Program-made: the position numbers and the translations under genes
Source of the DNA: Limisphaerales bacterium
Lineage (GTDB): Bacteria > Verrucomicrobiota > Verrucomicrobiia > Limisphaerales > UBA1096
Direction of reading: 5' to 3'
NCBI GenBank assembly: GCA_004213515.1
Contig: SHAK01000009.1
Coordinates: 16,231 to 80,230, forward strand
Length of the DNA: 64,000 nt
Shown here: positions 18,057 to 27,049 of the stretch, piece by piece
Numbering within the stretch: the first letter of the stretch is position 1
Layout: each line of letters starts with the position of its first letter
The notes under the pieces: model-generated
The model's database searches: none
Told to the model about the DNA's origin: nothing
The model's input: the letters and a program-made list of their open reading frames with translations, nothing else

Positions 18057-18692
18057 ATGGCACTAAGACTAGGTGACGAAGCTCCAAACTTTCAATCGGA
18101 GACAACTGAAGGACATATTGATTTTCATGAATGGATTGGAGACAGCTGGGCTGTACTTTTCTCTCATCCTGCTGATTACACACCTGTATGCACAACTGAA
18201 CTAGGTTACACAGCAAAGCTAAAGCCAGAATTTGACAAACGCGGCGTAAAAACAATTGCTGTAAGTGTTGATCCAATCGAAGATCATCATGGATGGATTA
18301 ATGACATTAATGAAACCCAGAACACCACGGTTAATTTCCCAATAATTGCTGATCCTAATCGTGCTGTAGCTACAGCTTACGACATGATTCATCCAAATGC
18401 TGCCGAGAAATTTACTGTGCGATCAGTATTCATAATTGATCCTAATAAAAAGATACGCCTAACCATAACTTACCCTCCAGCAACTGGTAGAAATTTTGAT
18501 GAAATACTTCGTGTTATAGACGCACTTCAATTAACAGATAATCACGCTGTTGCAACACCTGTGAACTGGAAAGATGGCGAAGATTGTATTGTTGTTCCAA
18601 ATCTTTCTGATGAAGAAGCCGAAGCGAAGTTCCCAAAAGGATTCACAAAGATAAAACCTTATTTACGTACTACCCCTCAACCTAATAAGTAA
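18057..18692 (+). CDS. Peroxiredoxin, 1-Cys (Prx6) type
   Basis: A 211-residue thiol peroxidase. The active site reads HPADYTPVCTTELG with peroxidatic Cys45 in the P-x-x-x-T-x-x-C context, and the C-terminal Prx6 extension VNWKDGEDCIVVPNLSDEE is present. It reduces hydrogen peroxide and alkyl hydroperoxides in the cytoplasm. There is no resolving Cys in the usual 2-Cys position, but a Cys in the C-terminal extension could contribute. It is followed by a strong terminator, so it is probably a single-gene unit. Confidence 0.95.
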   Translation: MALRLGDEAPNFQSETTEGHIDFHEWIGDSWAVLFSHPADYTPVCTTELGYTAKLKPEFDKRGVKTIAVSVDPIEDHHGWINDINETQNTTVNFPIIADPNRAVATAYDMIHPNAAEKFTVRSVFIIDPNKKIRLTITYPPATGRNFDEILRVIDALQLTDNHAVATPVNWKDGEDCIVVPNLSDEEAEAKFPKGFTKIKPYLRTTPQPNK

Positions 18693-18706
18693 TTAAAACT
18701 TTCACT

Positions 18707-18739
18707 AAGAGGAGCTGCCAGATGGCGGCTCCTCTTTTT
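18707..18739 (+). terminator. Rho-independent terminator after the peroxiredoxin gene
   Basis: A 13-bp stem (arms 18707-18719 and 18724-18736) with one G-T wobble and an AGAT tetraloop, followed by TTTTTCTTTT. It lies 15 bp beyond the peroxiredoxin stop and just before the DUF971 gene start. Confidence 0.93.
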
Positions 18740-18752
18740 CTTTTCACCGATA

Positions 18753-19064
18753 ATGAAACCAACAGATATTCAAATCATAGGCAATGAAATGGCTATAAAG
18801 TGGGAAAACGGTGATGAATCATTCCTTAGCTTAGCCAAACTTAGAAAAGCATGCCCCTGCGCTGGCTGCAAAGGAGAAATGGATGTAATGGGTAATACAT
18901 ATAAAGGACCAGAGCGGCCATACAAACTCACCTCCTTTAGAATTCGATCTATTAAGTACGTTGGGGGATATGCTATTCAACCTATCTGGGAAGATGATCA
19001 CAGCACCGGCTTATATGCTTATGATTACCTTCGCGCCGTGGCTGATTCACCGGGGAGTGAGTAG
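18753..19064 (+). CDS. DUF971 domain protein
   Basis: A 103-residue cytoplasmic protein spanning one DUF971 domain. It shows IKWENGDESFLSLAKLRKACPCAGC, where the CPCAGC cluster is typical and suggests metal or Fe-S contact, and the closing YAIQPIWEDDHSTGLYAYDYLR. The fold is that of the gamma-butyrobetaine hydroxylase N-terminal domain; free-standing forms have been linked to Fe-S protein biogenesis, which is not proven here. Gene start lies 14 bp after the terminator T-run. Confidence 0.92.
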   Translation: MKPTDIQIIGNEMAIKWENGDESFLSLAKLRKACPCAGCKGEMDVMGNTYKGPERPYKLTSFRIRSIKYVGGYAIQPIWEDDHSTGLYAYDYLRAVADSPGSE

Positions 19065-19109
19065 TAACAAATTGTTTGAGGCTGTGTATCTAAGTGGCTA
19101 AATTTAGCT

Positions 19110-20354
19110 ATGCGTTTCGTAACTATTCTGCTTTGTCTATTATTACTTCACCTTAGCCAAAACTTAGGTCAGGCACGGATTTCCCTCGGCAATGAAGTCC
19201 TTGCCATGCACAGTTATAAAACACTACAAGGCAAACGTGTTGGACTTTTGACCAACACATCTGGAGTAGACGGTCGTGGCCGTTCAATTATTGACATTCT
19301 CCATAAATCACCAAAAGTAAATCTCGTTGCATTATTTGGAGCCGAGCACGGCGTAGATGGTAAAGTTCCCGCAGGCAAGGAATTTCCTAATAGCACCCAT
19401 CGGCGAACCGGCCTTCCCATTTATTCTCTTTACGGCCCAGGTCCAATTCGCAAACCAACTCCCGTAATGCTCCAAAAAGTTGATTGTCTTGTATATGATA
19501 TTCAAGATACCGGAGCACGGTCATACACCTTCATCAGTACAATGGGTTTGTGTATGGAAGAATGTGGAAAGGCTGGAGTAGAGTTTATCGTACTAGACAG
19601 GCCCAATCCACTTGGGGGTGTTCGGGTCGAAGGACTCATTCTCAATCCACGCTTCAAATCACTAGTTGGCCAATGGAAAATTCCGTACGTATATGGAATG
19701 ACCTCTGGTGAACTTGCTTATATGATTAGTGGCGAAGGATGGATTAGTCATCGACCTAAAATTTCCATTGTCAAAATGAAAGGATGGAAACGGTCCATGA
19801 CATGGAAAGGCACTGGACTTAAGTGGGTTCCTACTTCGCCAAACATTCCTCATGGAGACTCGCCCATGCACTATGTCTCTACTGGAGTACTAGGCGAACT
19901 TGGAGCAGGCAGTGGCCTAAGTATTGGCATAGGTGAAGGCATGCCATTTGAATGTGTCGTCTCCTCTTGGATGAACACTGAGGGCATGGCTCGTTACCTA
20001 AATAATAAAAAATTACCCGGAGTTCGTTTTGAACCAATACGTTTCAAAAGCCGCCGCGTAAAAAATCGCATTTACTCCGGGGTCAGAGTTCGTTTCACAA
20101 ATCGTTCTATAGCTCCGCTCATGCCAATCAATTATCATATTATTGACGCTGTAAAAGTAATCTCTAAGCGAGACCTATTCGCTACACGCTCCAAGAGTGG
20201 CCGCAGTTTTAACATGTTCGACAAAGTCAACGGCACAGATATTATTCGACGCGACTTGGCAGCAGGCCGCACTGGCGGGCAAATCGTCAAGTCTTGGAAC
20301 AAGGATGAAGCGCGCTTTCGCCAACAACGTGCCAAATACCTGCTATATAACTAA
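19110..20354 (+). CDS. DUF1343/NamZ-type exo-beta-N-acetylmuramidase
   Basis: A 414-residue secreted protein with signal peptide (about 1-22). The DUF1343 blocks are LLTNTSGVDGRGRS, LVALFGAEHGVDGKVPAG, LPIYSLYGP, CLVYDIQDTGARSYTFISTM, FIVLDRPNPLGG and SPNIPHGDSPMHY. Characterised NamZ enzymes release N-acetylmuramic acid from the non-reducing ends of peptidoglycan fragments; the Glu and His in GAEHG are the likely catalytic region. Genes for further MurNAc catabolism are not nearby. A 119-bp gap separates it from the transketolase-like gene. Confidence 0.92.
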   Translation: MRFVTILLCLLLLHLSQNLGQARISLGNEVLAMHSYKTLQGKRVGLLTNTSGVDGRGRSIIDILHKSPKVNLVALFGAEHGVDGKVPAGKEFPNSTHRRTGLPIYSLYGPGPIRKPTPVMLQKVDCLVYDIQDTGARSYTFISTMGLCMEECGKAGVEFIVLDRPNPLGGVRVEGLILNPRFKSLVGQWKIPYVYGMTSGELAYMISGEGWISHRPKISIVKMKGWKRSMTWKGTGLKWVPTSPNIPHGDSPMHYVSTGVLGELGAGSGLSIGIGEGMPFECVVSSWMNTEGMARYLNNKKLPGVRFEPIRFKSRRVKNRIYSGVRVRFTNRSIAPLMPINYHIIDAVKVISKRDLFATRSKSGRSFNMFDKVNGTDIIRRDLAAGRTGGQIVKSWNKDEARFRQQRAKYLLYN

Positions 20355-20473
20355 CTATTGCAGAGAAGAACTTTCAAAAATACTTTTTTTTCCTGACAAA
20401 ATCCTTAAAGTTTCTTGCCGTTTGATACCGCGAGAAAACTCGCCTCAATTGATCAAATTTATATCAAGAATTT

Positions 20474-22726
20474 ATGAGTAAATATTCCCAAGAAGCCTGG
20501 AAAAATCAGCAGTACCGAAACGATCAACTTATCGAGAACTCGAAGTTTATGCGCTCGACTGTGACATCAAAGGTACTTCCTTTCAGTATTGACATCGCAA
20601 ACACCAACGCGCTGGACCAAAAACAAATTGAAACACTACAGGCTCTAGAAATTGAAGCCGCCCGAATTTCAATTTCTTCACTAGCATCCCTAGCTACTAT
20701 TGGAGAACTTGACCACTTAGGAGGAGGACTTGATTTAATTCCAAGTCTAATGCTTACACTCGCTGCAACAGATTACAAAAAAGTTCAGTACACAATTGAA
20801 AATGCTCATGCAAGTATTGGCTACTATGCCTCTCTAGCCACTTTGGGCTATGTGGATCGAGAATCGGTTATTCATAAATTCCGACGTGGACTCGATATAC
20901 CTGGTCATGTTTCTTGGGTTCCAGGAGGAACTCAGCTTAATGGAGGAAGGCTGGGAGTAATGATACCGGTTGCTGCCGGACAAGCAATGGGAATGAGAGC
21001 AAGAGATCCTCAATCATGGGTCGTTTGCCATTGTGGCGATGCTGGATGGATTGCTGGCCAAGCACTAAATGGGTTTAATGCTGCTGACATTGGTAATCTT
21101 CCACTAACTTTTGTAATGCAACGCAACGGCATTCAACTGTCTGACTCAAATAAAAATGTAATGGATAAGGATCCTAGAAAGATCATTGAAGCCATGGGTG
21201 TTGAGATAGTTGAATTAAAATCACTATTTGATACTAGTGAAATGTTTAAAGCCTACAAATATGCGCACAGCAAGGCCATGGAAGGTCGACCAACATTACT
21301 TTTTCCAACCGGCTATTCCTCATCCGAAGGAGAAAAAGTTGACTTTAAATGGCTAGCAAATCGATTTGATATAGAACCTGAAATTGAAACTATTACATCT
21401 AAAAATAAAATTAATATGGACCAGGAGATCTGGGTGCCTGGGGCCTTAATGAGTTATCGTGATACAGTGCCGATGCTTGAGTGTGTACTACTAGTTAACG
21501 ACCTACCCGGAGGAGTTGGTCATCATGATGGTCATATGAAGGGACGAGATGAATCAGAAGTATTGGCCAACGTGATGCTAACTCGTAATGAAGCACAACA
21601 AAATGCTTTCGATGAGATTTCTGTAGCAACTAAAAAAGAAGTAACTACTAACGCGCGACCTAAAAGTGGTTCAAATAATCTAATACTTAGCCCTGAGCAA
21701 CTGAAAGAAATCAACCTACCCGAAGTTGGAAAAAAGAGTAGTGCCCGAGCCGGTTCAGAAGCTGGCTACGCCGCCGTAGCCAAAGCTTATCCAAATGACA
21801 CATTCATTGTAAGTTGTGATCTCAATCCATCAACTAAACTTGGCAAAGCTGCTGCATTAATCCCATCTCAAAATCAAATTGAATTGAGCATTGAAGAACA
21901 AGTGGCTCTCCTTCTCGCCGACGGTTTAGCAATGAGCTCTTATAAACCACAGGTCAATATAGTCTCAACATTCTCTGCTTTCTTTGAGGGTATCGCGCGC
22001 GAAGGCCTAGAGCTTTGGAGATATCAAAGGAATCTCAACGGAATAAACGAAGGTCTAAATGTAATTATGCACATGAGTCACGTCGGCGCTTGCACAGGAA
22101 GAGATCACTTTTCTGGATGGAGTCTTGACTGGGTATCTCTTGCAATGGGTTATCTTCCATATACAGATCGTTTTTACGCCCCTGCTGATGCTAGAGGCGC
22201 ATTTGTTGCCGTAAAAGATGCATGTGCCCGTTATGGGGCACATATAGTTGCTATACCAAGAGACAACTTAATTGTTTTATCAGATGATCAAGGGGCCCCG
22301 CTTTACAACCCTGAAAGCGAATGGGAAGCCGTCACATTACTTCGCAAGTACGATAACGCGAAGACTGTGATTTTGGCCCTAGGCGCAACAGCCGGTATTG
22401 CCCAACAAGCTGCAGAGGAGCTTGATGGGAAAGCTGACATTTATGTAATCAATGGTTTACCCCTGCCGAATGATTTTCTTTCAAATATTTTTGATAAATA
22501 CGACAACGTTGTGACTGCCGAAGACGGTATTATAGGAACTCGAGATTGCGGAATTCGAGGCTTCGCAAGCATGGTGATCTCTGCGGCTAGCAATACTAAC
22601 ACTAAGACCGAGCACATCGGGATTATTGATCCGAAAATTGCACCATCAGAAGGACACGAAGAGGTTTGGGAGCACTTTGGTATCACTGCTAGCGCAATAG
22701 TTTCCGCAGTAAAATCATTGGAATAA
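20474..22726 (+). CDS. Transketolase-like thiamine diphosphate enzyme, divergent
   Basis: A 750-residue protein with the transketolase domain order. The N-terminal diphosphate-binding half has DHLGGGLDLIPSL (H81), NAHASIGYYASLATLGY (H112) and GDAGW(x)28N (D189, N218), where the canonical motif is GDG...N. The pyrimidine domain starts near residue 424 and includes IELSIEEQVALLLADGLA, giving a plausible catalytic Glu475. Residues about 630-750 are the transketolase C domain. It is longer than ordinary transketolases, with an insertion around 300-420 containing GGVGHHDGH. Substrates are unknown; a non-canonical ketol transfer or 2-oxoacid reaction is possible. ATG 20474; terminator downstream. 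Confidence 0.9.
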   Translation: MSKYSQEAWKNQQYRNDQLIENSKFMRSTVTSKVLPFSIDIANTNALDQKQIETLQALEIEAARISISSLASLATIGELDHLGGGLDLIPSLMLTLAATDYKKVQYTIENAHASIGYYASLATLGYVDRESVIHKFRRGLDIPGHVSWVPGGTQLNGGRLGVMIPVAAGQAMGMRARDPQSWVVCHCGDAGWIAGQALNGFNAADIGNLPLTFVMQRNGIQLSDSNKNVMDKDPRKIIEAMGVEIVELKSLFDTSEMFKAYKYAHSKAMEGRPTLLFPTGYSSSEGEKVDFKWLANRFDIEPEIETITSKNKINMDQEIWVPGALMSYRDTVPMLECVLLVNDLPGGVGHHDGHMKGRDESEVLANVMLTRNEAQQNAFDEISVATKKEVTTNARPKSGSNNLILSPEQLKEINLPEVGKKSSARAGSEAGYAAVAKAYPNDTFIVSCDLNPSTKLGKAAALIPSQNQIELSIEEQVALLLADGLAMSSYKPQVNIVSTFSAFFEGIAREGLELWRYQRNLNGINEGLNVIMHMSHVGACTGRDHFSGWSLDWVSLAMGYLPYTDRFYAPADARGAFVAVKDACARYGAHIVAIPRDNLIVLSDDQGAPLYNPESEWEAVTLLRKYDNAKTVILALGATAGIAQQAAEELDGKADIYVINGLPLPNDFLSNIFDKYDNVVTAEDGIIGTRDCGIRGFASMVISAASNTNTKTEHIGIIDPKIAPSEGHEEVWEHFGITASAIVSAVKSLE

Positions 22727-22785
22727 ATCTTCCAATACTCCAGATTAGACTCATAAAAGAGAGTGTCTTAATAAAATTAATAACT

Positions 22786-22821
22786 AAAATAGCCGGCTTT
22801 CTTATGAAAACCGGCTATTTT
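22786..22821. terminator. Bidirectional terminator between transketolase-like gene and tRNA-Tyr
   Basis: An 11-bp perfect stem (AAAATAGCCGG with CCGGCTATTTT) around a 14-base loop, flanked by A-rich and T-rich sides on both strands. It can end the plus-strand transketolase-like transcript and the minus-strand tRNA transcript. Confidence 0.85.
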
Positions 22822-22829
22822 AAAAATAA

Positions 22830-22914
22830 TGGTGGTAGGAGCAGGACTCGAACCTGCGAAGGCGTAGCCAGCTGATTTACAGTCAGCCCCGTTTGACCAC
22901 TTCGGTATCCTACC
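22830..22914 (-). tRNA. tRNA-Tyr (GTA anticodon)
   Basis: Class II tRNA on the minus strand. Acceptor arms GGTAGGA and TCCTACC pair fully, followed by discriminator A and an encoded CCA. The anticodon arm is GCTGA-CTGTAAA-TCAGC with anticodon GTA. There is a long variable arm, and the T arm is GCAGG-TTCGAGT-CCTGC. It is divergent from ffh. Confidence 0.97.
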
Positions 22915-22993
22915 ATCCCATAAAGGGCGGGCGGATTACGCCAAAATGTGGCGCGCTTGTCAAACCTCCAATCCATACTTATCTTCTTCGCCC

Positions 22994-24364
22994 ATGTTTG
23001 AGTCTCTCAGCGAAAAGCTACAGAAAACTTTTAAAAACCTGCGCGGACTAGGAAAAATTTCTGAAACTAATGTTTCAGAATCATTGCGAGAGGTCCGAAT
23101 GGCACTGCTTGATGCTGACGTCAATTTCAAGGTCACAAAGCAATTTATCTCCAGAGTAAAAGAAAAGGCTCTAGGCGAAGAAGTCATTGCAAGCATTCAA
23201 CCTGGCCAACAAATCGTCAAAATAATAAATGATGAATTAACCGGTCTTCTTGGCTCTGAACGAAGCGATCTAGATTTGCCTCGTGGATTTGCACAGCCTT
23301 TAAGCATGATGATGTGCGGCCTTCACGGAGCAGGCAAAACAACTTCAAGCGGCAAACTAGCAAGATTACTCGCAGCCGAAGACCGTAAACTATTACTTGT
23401 AGGAGCAGATGTCTACCGCCCAGCAGCGATGGATCAACTTGAAACCCTTGCTAAGCAACTCGAACTACCTTGCTTTCTTATGCGAGGAGAAAAAGATGTT
23501 ATCAAAATTGCCGATGCGGCAATGAGCAAAGCAAAAGAAGATGGCATTGATGTAGTGATTTTCGATACAGCTGGCCGACTACAGATTGACGAACCGCTCG
23601 TACAAGAACTTGTTCGATTGCGGGATAAAATTGAACCTCGAGAAATTTTACTAGTGCTAGATGCAGCAACAGGGCAGGAAGCTGTGAGTGTTGCGACCCA
23701 CTTCGATGAAGCTCTTGGAATTACTGGGGCAATCCTAACAAAGCTCGATGGTGATGCCCGAGGAGGAGCAGCCTTGAGCTTTAGTGAAGTCACTGGAAAA
23801 CCAATTAAATTCGCTGGAATCGGAGAAAAACTTGAAGATTTTGAACCATTTCATCCAGACCGAATGGCATCACGGATCCTTGGTATGGGAGACGTAGTTA
23901 GCTTAGTTGAAAAAGCGGCTGAAGCTGTTGACGAAGAGTCCGCTCGCAAACTTGAAGAGCGGATGAAAAAAGGACAATTCACGCTAGAGGATTTCCTAGA
24001 ACAACTTCGCCAATTAAAAAAACTAGGACCTTTAGAAGGAATTGTTGATATGCTGCCTGGAGGAGGCAACGCCCTAAAAGGAGCTAATATAGCAAAAAGC
24101 GAAAAGGAATTTCGTCAGATGGAAGCTATGATTTGTAGCATGACTGTTAAAGAACGATGTAACCCATCAATTTTAAATGCCCGCCGTCGTCGCCGGATTG
24201 CTAACGGAAGTGGAACAACTGTTGCCGCGCTTAACAGTCTACTTAAACGCTTTTCTCAAATGCAACAAATGATGAAAAAAATGGGTAAATTTCAAAAAAT
24301 GATGACAAAAATGGGCGGGGGAATGGGAGCAATGCCAGGAATGGACAAACTCCTTGGACGTTAA
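22994..24364 (+). CDS. ffh: Signal recognition particle protein Ffh
   Basis: The conserved Ffh N-terminus (MFESLSEKLQKTFKNLRG) starts at ATG 22994; an upstream in-frame ATG at 22946 would add 16 non-conserved residues. About 456 residues. NG domain: P-loop GLHGAGKTT (usually GLQGSGKTT), DTAGRL, and TKLDGDARGGAAL. The methionine-rich M domain has PSILNARRRRRIANGSG, which binds 4.5S RNA, and a C-terminal MMKKMGKFQKMM segment. It targets nascent membrane and secreted proteins to FtsY. No ribosomal or trmD genes follow here, so the frequent ffh-rpsP linkage is absent. Confidence 0.97.
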   Translation: MFESLSEKLQKTFKNLRGLGKISETNVSESLREVRMALLDADVNFKVTKQFISRVKEKALGEEVIASIQPGQQIVKIINDELTGLLGSERSDLDLPRGFAQPLSMMMCGLHGAGKTTSSGKLARLLAAEDRKLLLVGADVYRPAAMDQLETLAKQLELPCFLMRGEKDVIKIADAAMSKAKEDGIDVVIFDTAGRLQIDEPLVQELVRLRDKIEPREILLVLDAATGQEAVSVATHFDEALGITGAILTKLDGDARGGAALSFSEVTGKPIKFAGIGEKLEDFEPFHPDRMASRILGMGDVVSLVEKAAEAVDEESARKLEERMKKGQFTLEDFLEQLRQLKKLGPLEGIVDMLPGGGNALKGANIAKSEKEFRQMEAMICSMTVKERCNPSILNARRRRRIANGSGTTVAALNSLLKRFSQMQQMMKKMGKFQKMMTKMGGGMGAMPGMDKLLGR

Positions 24365-24433
24365 TTGACTAATAAACAAATTAAATATTTTTTGATCTTC
24401 TGTTTATCACCTGAAAAATACTGATTACATAAT

Positions 24434-24907
24434 TCAGATATTTTTTGATTTAAAATTTAAAACACATACAAAGATAATAGCTCCAAACAATGCCCCTACT
24501 GTATCAATAGAGACATCCATTAATGAACCGATTCGATCGGCTGTCCATGATTGATGCCACTCATCAAAAACTGCATAGATGAAACAAATAAGTACAGATT
24601 TAAACATTAACCCTGTTACGGAAAAATCTATCATGCGCCTAATAAAAGCATTGCAGAGAAGGATAGCTAAAATAGCATACTCAATAACGTGAGCTGTTTT
24701 TCGAAACAAAAACTGAATAAAAGAAACAGCTTCTGAAGAAATATCAGGTGTGATCCATTTTAATATTGGCCCAATAATCCTAGAGGTGTTTTCCCCTGAA
24801 AAAGTGCTCGTGGAAAACAAAAAGATAATCAACATCCAAAGTGCAACCCACAACCATGGATTAAATTGAGTTTTTTTCTTAGATTTTTTTTTACGGCAAA
24901 AAACCAT
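24434..24907 (-). CDS. VanZ family membrane protein
   Basis: About 157 residues from ATG 24907 (a GTG at 24913 would add two). A short Lys-rich N-terminus is followed by four hydrophobic segments. The VanZ signature is seen as RKTAHVIEYAILA and DEWHQSWTADRIGSLMDVSID, with the conserved D-E-x-H-Q and later D. Family roles range from teicoplanin resistance to general envelope function, so nothing specific can be assigned. It is followed downstream on the plus side by the convergent ffh gene. Confidence 0.88.
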   Translation of the reverse strand: MVFCRKKKSKKKTQFNPWLWVALWMLIIFLFSTSTFSGENTSRIIGPILKWITPDISSEAVSFIQFLFRKTAHVIEYAILAILLCNAFIRRMIDFSVTGLMFKSVLICFIYAVFDEWHQSWTADRIGSLMDVSIDTVGALFGAIIFVCVLNFKSKNI

Positions 24908-24952
24908 AAACACGAGATAACTAATTAAGAATTATAGATTTTTATAACTTAA

Positions 24953-26947
24953 TCAATTTACAGCACGAAAGAATTGCTTTGAAGCACTTGCAGGCAAGAT
25001 AATCTCTATTGCCCCATTGATAACACTCCACGGCCCGTTTAATTTTGATGCTGACTCCAGCTTTCCTTCAAACTGAATAACAATTTCACCGTTTTCCATA
25101 CGTTGAATATTTAATTCAGGAGAGGTAGATGAACTTTTAATGACTAAAGATGACTCAGCTAATTGCTTATAAGAATCATTTTCAAAAAATCTGATTACAT
25201 AATTTCCTGCTGCTAAATTATCAGATAGAAAAACAGAACCTTTTTCTAACGGGGCACCAACTGTACGACTACCACCAACATAAGCCCAAGAAAGACTAGG
25301 TAACTTTGAAGGATCTGTTTCAGGATAATATATGGCGATCCAATCACTTGCATTACCCGGGCCATAATCAAAATCTACAACCACTTTTTCTCTCTCGACA
25401 AAGTCCAGCTTAGCCGGCCCCACAACAGCAGGAGGAACTACTTTAAAACTGTAGCTCGCAAGCTCTCCAAAACCATCATTCTCTAAAAATCTTGCGAAAT
25501 ATTCTCCAATTGGTAATGGATCAGAAAAAACTATATTACCATTTGCAACCCCTTCTCCCGGAACCTTTGACCCATTAACATAAGCCCAAGCTGGAGCAGC
25601 AACAGATTCCGGAATCATTTCCACGCCATAAAGACCCACCCAATCTTTAGGATTCTGCGGTCCATTTGCGAAAGAAACCTTGATAGACTCCCCCTCGATA
25701 TATTTTTTTCTTTCAGTTGTAATAGAAGGGAATGAAGGAACCTTAGCCGCTATGCGTACACAGAAACCACCTAAGACTTCATCGGTTTTTTCCAATTGCC
25801 AATTCGCATTATTTCCAGTTGTTATATTTCTCCAGCCAGATAATCTTTTACCAATTTTTGTTTTATTATTAGTTAATAATCCCGCTTTACTTATAAGCCC
25901 TAGCCCAGAAAATTCGACAGTCCATGTCGCATTCTTGATGTCTTCAGGTAATTCTATTGAAATATCACTAATGGTTACCATGTTATAACCATTTCGCAGT
26001 GCAAAGGGTTCACTCTTATACAAAAGCGTTTGCGGAATATTACTTCCTTCCAGAATAATTCCGTCATTGGAATATACTCGAAGAACTCCCATCTGATTTT
26101 TTTCAAATGGATTCAGTGCCGCAAAATATTCAAACTGAATCTTTTTAACTTGGCGGTGTTCATTTTCAATTGAAAATGAATCTCCTACTTCACCTTCAAA
26201 ATAATAGATGTCTCCCTTCTCTCCTCTAGGATTATCGTAAACGATGATTTCCTTTGAACTTATCTCAAAATCTCCACGTGGATCAACAGAAACTCCTTCA
26301 ATATTAACACTCTCACCATCATTAAGATAAATTCGAATCTTTCCTTCTGGAGTTCCTCCTAAAGGTGACAGAGAGGCATAATATTCAAACTGAATACCAG
26401 TTAAATTACTGTTGGTTCCATTTAGAACAACCGTATCACCAACCTCTTGCCCGGATAGATATGTTTTACCTAGTGAAGTCTTCGCGTTCTCATAAACAAT
26501 TTCTTCATTATTAGCTCCATCTGGCACACCAGCAAGTCGAGCTGCAAAATTAGCGTTTTCTTCAATCGACTTTAACTCCCAAACTTCATCGACTTTCTCC
26601 CAAAAATCATCATAACTTGTCCCAAGAGTAGGAGGATCATAAAGCAATAGACCTGATTGCCCAGCTCCGAGGCCTGTAAACTCGACTGTCCAAGTCACCT
26701 CTTTAGTCCCTTCAGGAAGCTCAAGATTTAGACCTGTTACACTGACGGTATTATATTTATTAAGAAGATTAAATTTACCACTTTCATATAACAAAGTTCC
26801 TGGTTTTTTAGCGATTTCTCGGCTACCCAAAACGGTTTCAAAAGAAAATGAAGCCGTGTCTATAGACTCAGAAAATATTTTCTCCTGAAATATGAAAGTG
26901 GATAGAATAAGAAATAAAAATTTAAGTAAATTGAAAGTTTTAATCAT
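24953..26947 (-). CDS. Modular secreted protein with internal duplications
   Basis: A 664-residue exported protein (signal about 1-25) of unrecognised overall type. Two copies of a beta module share ELPEG/ED...TWTVEF-GLG and recur near residues 35-145 and 305-405. Two copies of another share IQFEYYASLSP/IQFEYFAALNP and an NDG loop. Two Ig-like domains near 415-510 and 512-605 share GPxNxxDWxxxYxxE, SWAYV and YxxRFxENDx, like the N-terminal domains of calcineurin-like phosphoesterases. The C-terminus (FEGKLESASKLNGPW, FFRAVN) resembles a Verrucomicrobial surface tail. Probably a cell-surface or extracellular binding protein. Confidence 0.82.
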   Translation of the reverse strand: MIKTFNLLKFLFLILSTFIFQEKIFSESIDTASFSFETVLGSREIAKKPGTLLYESGKFNLLNKYNTVSVTGLNLELPEGTKEVTWTVEFTGLGAGQSGLLLYDPPTLGTSYDDFWEKVDEVWELKSIEENANFAARLAGVPDGANNEEIVYENAKTSLGKTYLSGQEVGDTVVLNGTNSNLTGIQFEYYASLSPLGGTPEGKIRIYLNDGESVNIEGVSVDPRGDFEISSKEIIVYDNPRGEKGDIYYFEGEVGDSFSIENEHRQVKKIQFEYFAALNPFEKNQMGVLRVYSNDGIILEGSNIPQTLLYKSEPFALRNGYNMVTISDISIELPEDIKNATWTVEFSGLGLISKAGLLTNNKTKIGKRLSGWRNITTGNNANWQLEKTDEVLGGFCVRIAAKVPSFPSITTERKKYIEGESIKVSFANGPQNPKDWVGLYGVEMIPESVAAPAWAYVNGSKVPGEGVANGNIVFSDPLPIGEYFARFLENDGFGELASYSFKVVPPAVVGPAKLDFVEREKVVVDFDYGPGNASDWIAIYYPETDPSKLPSLSWAYVGGSRTVGAPLEKGSVFLSDNLAAGNYVIRFFENDSYKQLAESSLVIKSSSTSPELNIQRMENGEIVIQFEGKLESASKLNGPWSVINGAIEIILPASASKQFFRAVN

Positions 26948-27049
26948 AAAAATCGAAACCCTTAAAAAAAATACATGTTATAAAAACTTGTAAGAATCAA
27001 TACAAATCAATCTTTTCGCACCTCAAAAAATTAAATAATAGCTTATTTT

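Noticed and set aside
23434..23793. Minus-strand frame of 119 codons within ffh
   Set aside because: Low-complexity Ser-rich shadow of ffh.
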